Positions 35,318 through 45,824 of a stretch of DNA of 64,000 nt are shown here, piece by piece (the stretch's first letter is position 1; the number at the start of each line of letters is the position of its first letter). The notes beneath the pieces are model-generated. The model had not been told where the DNA came from, made no database searches, and worked only from the letters and a program-made list of their open reading frames with translations. Source of the DNA: Bradyrhizobium erythrophlei (GTDB lineage: Bacteria; Pseudomonadota; Alphaproteobacteria; Rhizobiales; Xanthobacteraceae). Both the position numbers and the translations under genes were made by a program. The DNA is taken from the NCBI RefSeq assembly GCF_900129505.1, contig NZ_LT670818.1, positions 4,869,001 through 4,933,000 of the forward strand. The letters are read 5' to 3'.

Positions 35318-37024
35318 ATGGTCCACGATCTCGCGAATTGGCGGATAACGGCGCGGCGCGCGGCGATGGCGCTGTTGTCGGCGGCTTTGCCGTTCGCCTG
35401 TCTCGACGGATCGGCGGTTCACGCCCAAAGCATCATGCGCTCGCCCAGCATCAATATCGGATCGCGCATTCCGACCATCAATCCGACTGTGGCGCCCCGA
35501 ATCAATCCGAACATTGCGGGCAGGGCGGTGACAGGCGTCGGCCGAACCACGTCCGGGATCAGTACCATGACGGTGCGATCGGCATCCCGGATCGGGGTCC
35601 GGTCGCTTCCCTATGCCCGCTATTCGCCGAATTTGTATCCGGCCTGCGCTTACGCCTATCGCGACAGCGGCGGCGCATGCCTGGATCAGCCGGTGACCTC
35701 GGCCGATGGTGGCAGCGGCGGGCCGTCCGGCAAGAAAACCGCCAATAACCCTCGCCGCAACGGATCGCAGGCTGCCGCACTCGCCTCGCGCGTGAACGAG
35801 ATCGTGGCCGAGATCGACGGTGCGCTGACCGATGCGCAGGCCGACGAGCTGGCGCGTCGGCACGGGCTGACGCGCCTGCAGTCGCAGAATTTTCCGCTTG
35901 TCGGCGCCACCATCGGCCTGTTCCGCATCAGCGACCGCCGAGCGGTCGAGACCGTCGGCCGCGAATTCGCCGCGGAAGCGAGTGTTCGCTCGGTGCAGCC
36001 GAACTTCCGTTATCTGCTGCAGGACCAGAAGGCCGTTCCGGCCGAGGGCGATCCCGCGCAATATGCGCTGGTCAAGCTTCGGTTGCCCGAGGCCCATACG
36101 CTGGCCCACGGCGCCAACGTCACCGTCGCCGTGATCGATTCCGCTGTTGACGTCAGGCATCCCGAACTCGCGGGTGCGATCGCGGAAAGCTTCGATGCGC
36201 TCGGCAGCAAGGAAGGTCCGCATGTCCATGGCACCGGCGTCGCCGGCGCGATCGTGGCGCATGCGCGGCTGATGGGGAGCGCGCCAGCGGCGCGGATCCT
36301 GGCGATCCGCGCGTTCGCGACGGCGCCGAATGGTGCGGAAAGTACGACATTCGTCGTGCTGAAGGGGCTCGACTACGCCGCCGCGCATGGCGCGCGGATC
36401 GTCAATATGAGCTTCTCCGGCCCGAAGGATCCGCTGATCGAACGCGGTATCGCCGCCACCGCTGCCAAGGGGATCCTGATGGTCGCGGCGAGCGGCAATG
36501 CCGGGCCGAAATCGCCGCCGTTATATCCGGCGGCCAACGCCAGCGTCATCGCCGTCAGCGCCACCGACGCCCAGGACAAATTATTCGCGGCCTCGAATCG
36601 CGGCGCTTATATCGCCGTCGCCGCTCCCGGCGTCGATATCTTCCTGCCGGCTCCGGACGAAAAATACCAGATGACATCGGGCACCTCGTTTTCAGCCGCC
36701 TATGTCTCCGGCCTCGCCGCCCTGATCCTCGAGCGCAATCCTGCGCTGAAGCCGGACGAAGTGCGCGCGATCCTGATGAAGACCGCCCGCGATCTCGGCA
36801 CGCCGGGCCGCGACGATCTGTTCGGTGCCGGGGAAGCGGATGCTTTTGCAGCGGTCTCGGCCGTCGCCAGCGCGCCGCTGGTCGCGGCAACCGATGCGCC
36901 GGCGCTTGCCGTCGAAAAAGCAACGGACCGTCCGGACGCGCCTGCCACCCGCGGCTTGACCGAACCGGCGGCCGCCATGGCCGCCGACAAGCCGGCCGCA
37001 GCCAATCGTTCCGCCGCGCAATAG
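35318..37024 (+). CDS. exported subtilase (S8 serine protease)
   Basis: 568 residues. A signal peptide ends near AVHAQS (about residue 36). A Pro/Asn-rich stretch (SPSINIGSRIPTINPTVAPRINP) follows, then a propeptide-like region (about 160-240: LARRHGLTRLQSQNFPLVGATIGLF) and the S8 domain with Asp274 (AVIDS), His304 (HGTGVAGA) and Ser457 (GTSFSAAYVSG). The last 70 residues are Ala/Pro-rich and disordered. It follows the sigma and anti-sigma genes by 42 bases, same strand. It may cleave the anti-sigma or be a target of the sigma factor. Confidence 0.88.
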   Translation: MVHDLANWRITARRAAMALLSAALPFACLDGSAVHAQSIMRSPSINIGSRIPTINPTVAPRINPNIAGRAVTGVGRTTSGISTMTVRSASRIGVRSLPYARYSPNLYPACAYAYRDSGGACLDQPVTSADGGSGGPSGKKTANNPRRNGSQAAALASRVNEIVAEIDGALTDAQADELARRHGLTRLQSQNFPLVGATIGLFRISDRRAVETVGREFAAEASVRSVQPNFRYLLQDQKAVPAEGDPAQYALVKLRLPEAHTLAHGANVTVAVIDSAVDVRHPELAGAIAESFDALGSKEGPHVHGTGVAGAIVAHARLMGSAPAARILAIRAFATAPNGAESTTFVVLKGLDYAAAHGARIVNMSFSGPKDPLIERGIAATAAKGILMVAASGNAGPKSPPLYPAANASVIAVSATDAQDKLFAASNRGAYIAVAAPGVDIFLPAPDEKYQMTSGTSFSAAYVSGLAALILERNPALKPDEVRAILMKTARDLGTPGRDDLFGAGEADAFAAVSAVASAPLVAATDAPALAVEKATDRPDAPATRGLTEPAAAMAADKPAAANRSAAQ

Positions 37025-37623
37025 CTTCCGGTCACGGCCTCTTGCTCTTCGAGAGAATTAGAATGGGGCGGCAGATCCTTGATTTTGCGGGTTTTTCCGA
37101 CGTGAACCGGTTTCCCTTCCCCGACCCGAAAGGGCAGGTCCTCGGCTCACGGCGCGCCGGGAATTCCGAAAAGTTAAAAAAATTCGCGTCCGGTTTGAAC
37201 GTGCGGCGGCCCTTCCGCGACAGATACAGGTGGGAGCGGTTATCCCTCCCCATCGAGGCTGTATTCGGCGCGAGCGCCCATCCACCCCAAGCGCCCATAT
37301 GGCTTGACCCGTCCGGTTGTCCCCCCGGACGGGTCTTTCGTTTCCGGCGCTGCTTTTGGCACATCGATTCGTTGAATTCCGCGGAAGGCGCTGCGCCGTC
37401 GCACCCACGGAACTCCGCAACACGGCCATGCCGCTGTGCGGCTTGACTGTGAACAGTCAGGAAAGCCCTGCGTCACTACGGTTTTTGTTCGATAACGGGT
37501 GTCCGATCATGGCGCCCGCTAGACTTCTTTAAGGTTTTCCACAAAATATATGTGCCACGTGTGATTGATTCGTCCCTTGTTGGTTGCGTCAGCGTCCGTT
37601 TTTCTCTCCTTACGGGCTGGTTC
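37025..37623. other. 599-bp intergenic region with candidate small RNA or leader
   Basis: No convincing protein-coding gene: the short frames here lack ribosome sites and family resemblance. It contains a strong terminator (37307-37346), a small hairpin CCTC-CCCATC-GAGG near 37246-37259, and an inverted repeat TGACTGT-GA-ACAGTCA (37444-37459) that may be an operator for the next gene. A transcript ending at the terminator could be a small RNA or just the 3' end of the subtilase operon. Confidence 0.4.
37307..37346 (+). terminator. rho-independent terminator
   Basis: GACCCGTCCGG (37307-37317) pairs perfectly with CCGGACGGGTC (37326-37336) and is followed by TTTCGTTTCC. It lies 283 bases after the subtilase stop. 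Confidence 0.8.
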
Positions 37624-38190
37624 ATGACACATCAACTCGACGTGGCACGCGGCCGCGTGGTCGCGCGATGGTGCGCTCTTGCCGAAGCGCGCCTCGAACA
37701 TCTCACCGAACTGTTTGAAACCGGCCGCTGGCGCCGCTATCACAGCGAACGCGCTTTTCTGGAGAATATCCAGGAAGCCAAGGCCGCGGTGGAAACTTGG
37801 CGCGATCTCTCGTTGCGCGAGGCTTCCCGCAACAACAACGTCCTCGACATGTCCTGGCTCGGTCGCACCCGGGCGTCGCTGGCGCGCAGCGAGCGAAGGG
37901 ACGAGCAGGTCAAGCCGCCGCAGCCGGCGCCGATTTTGGCCGAACCGCCGCCATCGATTGTCTCGATCGTCCCGCAAGCGGACAGCCTAGGTCTGAGCGA
38001 AGCAAGTCTCGAAGCCGTCATACTGGGGAAGGTCCGCCTCGCGGAGGTACATCTCGAGGACGTGCATATCGAGGAAGTACGTGTGAAAGAAGCACCTCCT
38101 GCACCCTCGTCGGTCGACGCCTCGGAGAGGACCCGGAGTATCGCTGCCGCGATATTGGAGCGCTATCCGCTGCTGCGAAATACGCTGTAG
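37624..38190 (+). CDS. TIGR03809 family conserved protein
   Basis: 188 residues. The N-terminal 85 (MTHQLDVARGRVVARWCALAEARLEHLTELFETGRWRRYH...) match what I recall as the TIGR03809 family found in Bradyrhizobium and relatives; the rest is an acidic, Pro-rich tail with a repeated -VRLAEVHLEDVHIEEVRV- stretch. No signal peptide or TM. ATG 37624 begins the conserved segment. The neighbour on the other strand is TIGR03808, the consecutive family number, and the two commonly occur together. Function unknown. Confidence 0.7.
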   Translation: MTHQLDVARGRVVARWCALAEARLEHLTELFETGRWRRYHSERAFLENIQEAKAAVETWRDLSLREASRNNNVLDMSWLGRTRASLARSERRDEQVKPPQPAPILAEPPPSIVSIVPQADSLGLSEASLEAVILGKVRLAEVHLEDVHIEEVRVKEAPPAPSSVDASERTRSIAAAILERYPLLRNTL

Positions 38191-38212
38191 GCGCTCGCAC
38201 CGCTCGAGAGGA

Positions 38213-38234
38213 CGTCATCCTGATCAGGATGACG
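38213..38234. terminator. palindrome between the convergent TIGR03809 and TIGR03808 genes
   Basis: CGTCATCCTGATCAGGATGACG is a perfect 22-bp palindrome between the two stop codons. A bidirectional terminator is the simplest reading, though no T-run follows. Confidence 0.4.
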
Positions 38235-38257
38235 CACCTTTGCCTGCTGTCAATATC

Positions 38258-39628
38258 CTATCTCCGCACTGCGTTGGTCCCCATCACCACCTGGGCAAAG
38301 CGCTGTGCGCCCTCGGCGGACAGGTCCGATGTGACCGGGCGGGCGTGATCGAGCCCGACCACGGCGCCGCGCGGGGTTTCCGAGATCATGTTGTTGTTGA
38401 CCAGCGCGGTGCCCGCGCCGGATGCCACCGACACGCCGATGCCGACGAAGGCCTTGCGGATCACATTGCCCGAGATCGCGACATCGCGCAGATATTTGCC
38501 CCAGCCGGCGACGATCCCGAATGATGGCGCGTTCTCGATTACATTGCCCGACACCGAGGTGTCGGCCTCGACATAGATGCCGATGCCGGCGTCGTCGTCC
38601 GGCGCGGTGCCGATCGGGCGCTTCGGCAGCAGATTGCGGATGATGTTGCCCTGCACGGCGGCAAGGCGGCCGCCCTCGTTGAAATTGCAGACGGAGACGC
38701 CCACCGCCGCGCCGTCCACGGTGTTGCCGGCGATCACGGCACCCTCGAACGAGAACTCCGAATAGAGCGCGACCTCGCGGACGTCGCTGACGCTGTTGCC
38801 CGTGATCTGGATGTTGGCGGCCGAATTGCCGCGCACCGCGGAATAGTCGCAGTTGCGGATCCGATTGCCCCGCACGATCACATTGCCGGCGCGAAACGCA
38901 TTGATGGCGTTGCCGTATTGTCCGGAGCCGCCGGGGCCGGCCTTGATGTCCTCGATGCGGTTATCGAGCACCTGCGTGCCGTCGTCGCCGATGGCGGTGC
39001 GCAGGATCTCGATGCCGTTGTCATTGGTGCCCAAAATCGTGTTGCGCGAGACCAAGAGGCCCTGCGCGTCGAACGACAGGATCGCGGTGGAGGCCGTGTT
39101 GGTGATGATGTTGCCGCTGACGTCGCCCGAGACCTGCTCGAACCAGATGCCGTTGCCGCCGCTGCCGGTGATTTCGCAATCGACGATGCGGATGTCGCGT
39201 CCGCCGATGCAGTGCACGAGGCCGCGCCGCGTCGGCAGCGCGATGCCGCCGCCGTCGAGCGTGATGTTGGTGAGGCCGACGTGGCCTGCGCCTTCGCCCT
39301 GAAACATCGAGGCGCCGCCGGTGAAGATCAGTCTGGTCGCGCCGCGCACGCCGATGAGCTGCGTACCGTTTTGCAGCCGAAGCATCGAAGTGCGGTAGAC
39401 GCCCGGCGGCAGCGCCAGCGGCACTTGCGCGCGCGCGGCCTCGTCGATCGCGCGCTGCAGGACCCTGGTCTGGTCGTCGGAGCTGCCGGGCCGGACGCCA
39501 TATTGCGTGGCGTCGCGGCCGAGCGCCGACGTCGGCGGCGCGGCGTGGGCAGCATCGGGCGACATCGCGAGCGCGCCCGCAAAGCCGGCGGCGGAGGCTC
39601 CGATGAGATGGCGGCGATTGACGTCCAT
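38258..39628 (-). CDS. TIGR03808 family Tat-exported repeat protein (parallel beta-helix)
   Basis: 456 residues. A twin-arginine signal (residues 5-6, NRRHLIGASAAGFAGALAM) ends near AAHA. The body has repeated right-handed beta-helix turns (GNGIWFEQVSGDVSGN, NVIVRGNRIRNCDYSAVRGN, NIQITGNSVSDV), as in pectate-lyase-like folds, and is recognised as TIGR03808. No catalytic residues are evident to me. Related beta-helix proteins act on or bind polysaccharide, so a cell-envelope role is possible but unproven. Confidence 0.82.
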   Translation of the reverse strand: MDVNRRHLIGASAAGFAGALAMSPDAAHAAPPTSALGRDATQYGVRPGSSDDQTRVLQRAIDEAARAQVPLALPPGVYRTSMLRLQNGTQLIGVRGATRLIFTGGASMFQGEGAGHVGLTNITLDGGGIALPTRRGLVHCIGGRDIRIVDCEITGSGGNGIWFEQVSGDVSGNIITNTASTAILSFDAQGLLVSRNTILGTNDNGIEILRTAIGDDGTQVLDNRIEDIKAGPGGSGQYGNAINAFRAGNVIVRGNRIRNCDYSAVRGNSAANIQITGNSVSDVREVALYSEFSFEGAVIAGNTVDGAAVGVSVCNFNEGGRLAAVQGNIIRNLLPKRPIGTAPDDDAGIGIYVEADTSVSGNVIENAPSFGIVAGWGKYLRDVAISGNVIRKAFVGIGVSVASGAGTALVNNNMISETPRGAVVGLDHARPVTSDLSAEGAQRFAQVVMGTNAVRR

Positions 39629-39764
39629 GTTCGCAGTCTCCGGGGCGCGCGCGTGGAAAGTGCGTCCGCCAGCTTGGCGTAACGCAAATGCGGCCGCGCC
39701 GGGCGTCGCGGGAGGCGCAGCAGGGCGATTGTTGGGGGTAGGGTTAATCGTTGTGGAACGCGCT

Positions 39765-40421
39765 TTAACGGTTTCGCGCCGCCTGGCGCGTCAGTCTCAC
39801 CATCTCCAGCAGCATGGCTTCGCAGGCGTCGACCAGTTCCTCCAGCGTGATGCGGTGCGCAGCGCCCTTGTGCCGGGAAACGCCGCCGCGCGCGAGCAGC
39901 GGGATATGGACGAAGGCGGCAAGGCGCGGGCCGTCCTTGGCGTCGACCGCTTCGATGGCGCGCCAGCTCAAATAATTGCAGAGGTAACTGCCGGCGTCGC
40001 GCGAGGCCCGGGCGTCGATGCCGGTGCCATCGGCGGCGCGGAGCAGCCTGGCGGTGTGCGGACCGAACATCGCGGCATCGGCGCCGCCGACGATCGATCC
40101 CTTGCGCGCGTGGTTGCGATCGGCATCGGGGAAACGAGTGGTGACGGCGTTGCGTGCGCGCGTTTCGATCCGGACATAAGCGGTGCGATCGGCAAGGCCG
40201 AAACTCAGCAGGGCCTGCGGGTGATGCTGGGCGATGAGTTCGGGCAATTCCCGGTCGACTGTGGCGTAGGTGACATGGAAGATGTGGCCGATCAGCTCGA
40301 CGTCCGCGAAGGCCGGGCGGCGGAGCTGCGTCAGCCGCTTCACCAGCGGCATGGTCGGGTTGAACGGCGCGCCGGGAAACGGGCCGAAGCCGGTGATGAG
40401 GATGCGCAGTTTTTGGCTCAT
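39765..40421 (-). CDS. pcp: pyroglutamyl-peptidase I
   Basis: 218-residue C15 cysteine peptidase removing N-terminal pyroglutamate. The catalytic triad fits Glu86 (RIETRARN), Cys148 (SYLCNYLSW) and His172 (FVHIPLL). The opening ILITGFGPFPGAPFNPT is typical. It starts one base after the meaB stop, so they are cotranscribed; why is not clear. Confidence 0.88.
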   Translation of the reverse strand: MSQKLRILITGFGPFPGAPFNPTMPLVKRLTQLRRPAFADVELIGHIFHVTYATVDRELPELIAQHHPQALLSFGLADRTAYVRIETRARNAVTTRFPDADRNHARKGSIVGGADAAMFGPHTARLLRAADGTGIDARASRDAGSYLCNYLSWRAIEAVDAKDGPRLAAFVHIPLLARGGVSRHKGAAHRITLEELVDACEAMLLEMVRLTRQAARNR

Positions 40422-40422
40422 G

Positions 40423-41409
40423 TCACCTCAGCATATCAGCGATCTGTTCCGCCGCCAGCGCCGGCGTGATACGGCCGTCGGCGACTTCGGCCTCGATCTT
40501 TTTCACCCTGGCGCGGATCGCGGGATCGGAGCGCAGCCGCGCCATCATCCGCTGTTCCAGCATCGACCACATCCATTTGATCTGCTGCTGTCGCCGCCTC
40601 GCGGCGAATTCGCCCGACGCATTCATCGCGGTACGGTGGTCGATAATCTTCTGCCAGAGAACGCCGATGCCGGCGCCCGTCTGCGCCGAATAGGTCACGA
40701 CCGGCGGATGCCAATGCTCCGAACGGGGGCTGAGAATGTGCAGCGCACCCCGATATTCGGCCGCGGCGAGATTGGCGCGCTTGATATTGTCGCCGTCGGC
40801 TTTGTTGATCGCGATCATGTCGGCGAGCTCGACCAGGCCCTTCTTGATGCCCTGCAGCTCGTCGCCGGCGCCCGGCAGCATCAGCGCCAGGAAAAAGTCG
40901 GTCATGTCGCAGACCGCGGTCTCGGATTGCCCGATGCCGACGGTTTCCACCAGCACCACGTCGAAGCCGGCGGCCTCGCACAACAGCATCGCCTCGCGGG
41001 TTTTCGCCGCGACCCCGCCGAGCGTGCCGGAGGCCGGCGAGGGCCGGATATAGGCGTTGTCGGAAGCCGAGAGCCGCGCCATCCGCGTCTTGTCGCCGAG
41101 GATCGAGCCGCCGGTGCGGGCCGAGGAGGGGTCCACCGCCAGCACCGCCACCCTGTGGCCGGCCTCGATCAGGAACATCCCGAGCGCGTCGATGGTGGTG
41201 GATTTGCCGACCCCGGGCGAGCCGGTGATGCCGACGCGAACCGCCTTGCCGGTTTCGGGCAACAGGTCCTGCACCAGTTCGCGCGCCGCGGCCTGGTGAT
41301 CGCTACGCCTGCTTTCGATCAGCGTGATCGCGCGGGCCAGCGCCGCGCGGCTTCCAGCGCGGAGATCTTTGATGAGGGCGAGGATGTCGACGGGTTTGCG
41401 ATCAGTCAT
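40423..41409 (-). CDS. meaB: methylmalonyl-CoA mutase-associated GTPase MeaB
   Basis: 328-residue G3E-family GTPase that guards and reactivates the B12-dependent methylmalonyl-CoA mutase. Motifs: Walker A GSPGVGKSTT, ETVGIGQSETAV (switch), NKADGDN (G4) and LAVDPSSARTGGSILGDKTRM. The mutase genes scpA and a mutA-type subunit lie 1.6-6.3 kb upstream on the same strand, separated by a toxin-antitoxin pair and a DUF3298 gene. Known to act as chaperone for cofactor loading; here inferred from family and position. Confidence 0.93.
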   Translation of the reverse strand: MTDRKPVDILALIKDLRAGSRAALARAITLIESRRSDHQAAARELVQDLLPETGKAVRVGITGSPGVGKSTTIDALGMFLIEAGHRVAVLAVDPSSARTGGSILGDKTRMARLSASDNAYIRPSPASGTLGGVAAKTREAMLLCEAAGFDVVLVETVGIGQSETAVCDMTDFFLALMLPGAGDELQGIKKGLVELADMIAINKADGDNIKRANLAAAEYRGALHILSPRSEHWHPPVVTYSAQTGAGIGVLWQKIIDHRTAMNASGEFAARRRQQQIKWMWSMLEQRMMARLRSDPAIRARVKKIEAEVADGRITPALAAEQIADMLR

Positions 41410-41448
41410 CTCTGACCGCGATCGTTATCCTTGGCTCGCGTAACATCG

Positions 41449-41778
41449 TCATTTGCCTGTCGTTTGAATGCGACGTTTGACAAACGAGTTTAGGCGCGGC
41501 AAGTGATTTTGGTTGATGTCCCAGACGATAGCGGCGTCCGTCTCGTGATAGGCGTGTCGTAACCTCATTTTGGGCCAATCGATATCTCGTTCATTCTGTT
41601 TGATATCATCAGGAAGCCGTCGCGCTGCCTCACAGACGACTTCGAGATAGCGCTCGGTTGCCATTCGATGCACTTTATCGGCGGTGAATTGCTCAAGGCG
41701 GTAGCCTATCAGCATCGCATCGATCTCGGCGATGGCTTCCAGAATATCCCGCAGCCGGTCTTCGGCGGTTGGCGGCAT
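41449..41778 (-). CDS. hepT: HepT-like HEPN toxin (DUF86)
   Basis: 109-residue helical HEPN-domain toxin, likely an RNase. The HEPN motif R-X4-6-H appears as RLRHAYH (Arg72 to His78), shorter than in typical members if His75 is used instead, so the catalytic geometry may be altered. Its ATG follows directly after the antitoxin stop (TGAATG), typical of MntA/HepT modules. Base composition is noticeably less GC-rich than neighbours, suggesting acquisition. Confidence 0.82.
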   Translation of the reverse strand: MPPTAEDRLRDILEAIAEIDAMLIGYRLEQFTADKVHRMATERYLEVVCEAARRLPDDIKQNERDIDWPKMRLRHAYHETDAAIVWDINQNHLPRLNSFVKRRIQTTGK

Positions 41779-42093
41779 TCAAAACACCTCGATCAAATCG
41801 TCGGCGATGCGCTCCGTTATGCGCGGCTTTAGCAAGTCCCGCATCGATATCTGGGTTTGAAGACCCGTTGCATCCTCGATCAAATGCATCACCTTGAACA
41901 GGTCAAATGCGGGTGCAGTGCGGCGGGCAACAGTATCGACGAGAATATCAAGGTCGCTGTCCGGCCGCGCATCGCAGCGAGCCCGTGATCCAAAGACAGC
42001 GAGCCTGGTCACGCCCTCCGCTTTGATCGCAGGCGCGATCTCGTGCAGCTTGGCGAGGATTTCCTCCAGTGTGATGTCTCTAACGTCGCTCAT
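41779..42093 (-). CDS. mntA: MntA-type nucleotidyltransferase antitoxin
   Basis: 104 residues with the minimal nucleotidyltransferase motif GS-X10-DxD (Gly35, Ser36 in VFGSRARCD; Asp47, Asp49 in DSDLDIL). MntA antitoxins AMPylate the HepT toxin Tyr and block it. It is immediately upstream of hepT. The TA pair interrupts the mutase locus between scpA and meaB. Confidence 0.85.
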   Translation of the reverse strand: MSDVRDITLEEILAKLHEIAPAIKAEGVTRLAVFGSRARCDARPDSDLDILVDTVARRTAPAFDLFKVMHLIEDATGLQTQISMRDLLKPRITERIADDLIEVF

Positions 42094-42145
42094 GGACTAA
42101 TATTAGCATAGGGGAGCCGGGCAGGAAAACGGTGCCGGAAGCCAA

Positions 42146-42943
42146 TCATTGCGCGTCGTCATCGTCGTCCTTGGGCCGCGCGCCGCCGATTTTTGTTCCC
42201 TCCGGCGTCAGATAAGGTTTTAGCGTCTCCCACGGCACGAAGGCGACATACCCGCCTTCGGCATAGGGACCGACCGCATACGGCGGATAATGGAAGGTCA
42301 GGCCGGAGCTCTTGCCGGCTTCCGTCGACGGCGCCAACGTCACCGCGCCGATCTTGAGCAGTTTCGGCTCGACGCCCTTGTACCATTCGGCGGTGGCAGT
42401 ATCGCTGGTATCGCGCTTTTTCTTTTCGATGTTCAGCGACGCGATCGCGGCTTTGCGCATCGCCGTCATGGTCGGCCCGTTATCGGCGGTCTCGGCGAAG
42501 AAGGGCCGGATACTGATGCGCTTCTTCGCGGCCGAATCCCACAGGATAGTGTCGACGTCCGAATTGGGATGGGCGCCGCCGGTGTCCATATAATCGGACC
42601 TGACGATGCTGACATAATGCCCGTCGACCACGGAACGGACGTCGTATTTGCGCTCGAAGGTCCAGGCGCCGTTGCGAAACATCACGGGATCCTGCTTGCG
42701 TGAGGCCGCCGCCTCCGCGGCATTCTTGTCCATCCATTTCCTGCCCTCGGCGAGGCAATCGGCGGCAAGCGCCGGATCGGCCTTGATCGTGTCGTCGAGC
42801 AAGACGCTGGCGTCGATGTTCTTGTTCTTGATCGCGGCGTCGGGCTTGGGATCGGCGGCGAAAGCCGCGGCCGCCATGAGGCCGCCGAGAACGCCGACGA
42901 AGCCTATCCTGCGGGCGAACGGGAGGGATGCCGCGAAGCGCAA
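42146..42943 (-). CDS. exported DUF3298/RsiV-like protein
   Basis: 265 residues with a signal peptide (GFVGVLGGLMAAAAFAAD), then a periplasmic domain holding YVSIVRSDYMDTGGAHPN (the GGAHPN pattern of DUF3298) and PWETLKPYLTPEG near the end. The start is TTG 42943, with AGAGGA seven bases upstream; the longer frame to 43012 would overlap scpA. DUF3298 is found in lysozyme-inhibitor and anti-sigma (RsiV) proteins; its role here is unknown. It follows scpA by 34 bases, perhaps in the same operon. Confidence 0.75.
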   Translation of the reverse strand: MRFAASLPFARRIGFVGVLGGLMAAAAFAADPKPDAAIKNKNIDASVLLDDTIKADPALAADCLAEGRKWMDKNAAEAAASRKQDPVMFRNGAWTFERKYDVRSVVDGHYVSIVRSDYMDTGGAHPNSDVDTILWDSAAKKRISIRPFFAETADNGPTMTAMRKAAIASLNIEKKKRDTSDTATAEWYKGVEPKLLKIGAVTLAPSTEAGKSSGLTFHYPPYAVGPYAEGGYVAFVPWETLKPYLTPEGTKIGGARPKDDDDDAQ

Positions 42944-42977
42944 TGTAAATCCTCTGAAAAGGATATAGAGGGCGGCG

Positions 42978-45130
<2,153 letters not shown>

Positions 45131-45134
<4 letters not shown>

Positions 45135-45289
45135 TTTGGTTTCTCGAACTGCCGATGGTGCTCAATCAATCTTTGGACGTTCTGTTTATAGACGGGATCG
45201 TTTCGATAATCCGAGGAGAGCGACTCCTCCACGGTCTTCTGGACCGTCGCGCCGAGCAGATCACTCAACAGCTCCCAGATCATGCCCAT
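45131..45289 (-). CDS. 52-residue small protein coupled to scpA
   Basis: An ORF too short for usual gene calls. It encodes [20 protein letters not shown] ... and ends FEKPK, its TGA stop overlapping the scpA ATG as ATGA. The length, the overlap and amphipathic helix-like content ([21 protein letters not shown]) support a real gene. No family recognised. The region is less GC-rich than neighbours. It could be a small regulatory or stabilising subunit, or merely a coupling leader. Confidence 0.5.
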
Positions 45290-45357
45290 TTCATCAATCT
45301 CGTATTCGCGCTCTTCACCCTATCATCGGCATTTTGGGTCGTCGCTAAAGCTTCGCA

Positions 45358-45822
45358 TTAGTCGTGGTCCGGATGCTGATGGCTCACGATGCCGCTAACC
45401 TTCTCCGAGCCGTAATTCTCCAGCGTGGTATGGCTCGGCAAATTGGCGATGCCCACCACCCAGCCGAGCCGGGATTCCGAGCCATATTGCAGCGTCGGTA
45501 TCACCCGGTCCGGGCGGTCGAAGGCGCCGGTCATGATCTCGATCCGGGGCCCGTCGATGCGGCGGAAGCTGAGCGGGGTGCCGCAATCGGCGCAGAAGTC
45601 GCGCTCGGCGATCGAGGAGGAGCGGAACGCGGCGGGCGTGCCCCGGGTCCAGGCAAAATCAGTACGTTCGATGTCGGCAAAGGAGGCGAACGGCGCGCCG
45701 GAGGCCTTCTGGCACATCCGGCAATGACAGATGCTGACTTTCACAGGCGGCGCCGACAGCGCAAAACGAATGGCGCCGCATTGGCAGCCGCCGGTCAGAA
45801 CCGGTTTTGTGTCCGATGTCAT
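45358..45822 (-). CDS. GFA (CENP-V/glutathione-dependent formaldehyde-activating) family protein
   Basis: 154-residue zinc-binding Mss4-like fold protein. Cysteine pairs CQC, CHCRMC and CADCGTPLSF give the zinc sites. Family members are related to Gfa, which was linked to glutathione and formaldehyde, but most have no confirmed activity. It starts 2 bases after the mutase subunit stop, so it is in that transcript, although its link with propionate metabolism is unclear. Confidence 0.85.
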   Translation of the reverse strand: MTSDTKPVLTGGCQCGAIRFALSAPPVKVSICHCRMCQKASGAPFASFADIERTDFAWTRGTPAAFRSSSIAERDFCADCGTPLSFRRIDGPRIEIMTGAFDRPDRVIPTLQYGSESRLGWVVGIANLPSHTTLENYGSEKVSGIVSHQHPDHD

Positions 45823-45824
45823 GT

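Noticed and set aside
37042..37446. 134-codon forward ORF in the intergenic region
   Set aside because: No ribosome site, no motif, and it runs through a strong terminator hairpin.
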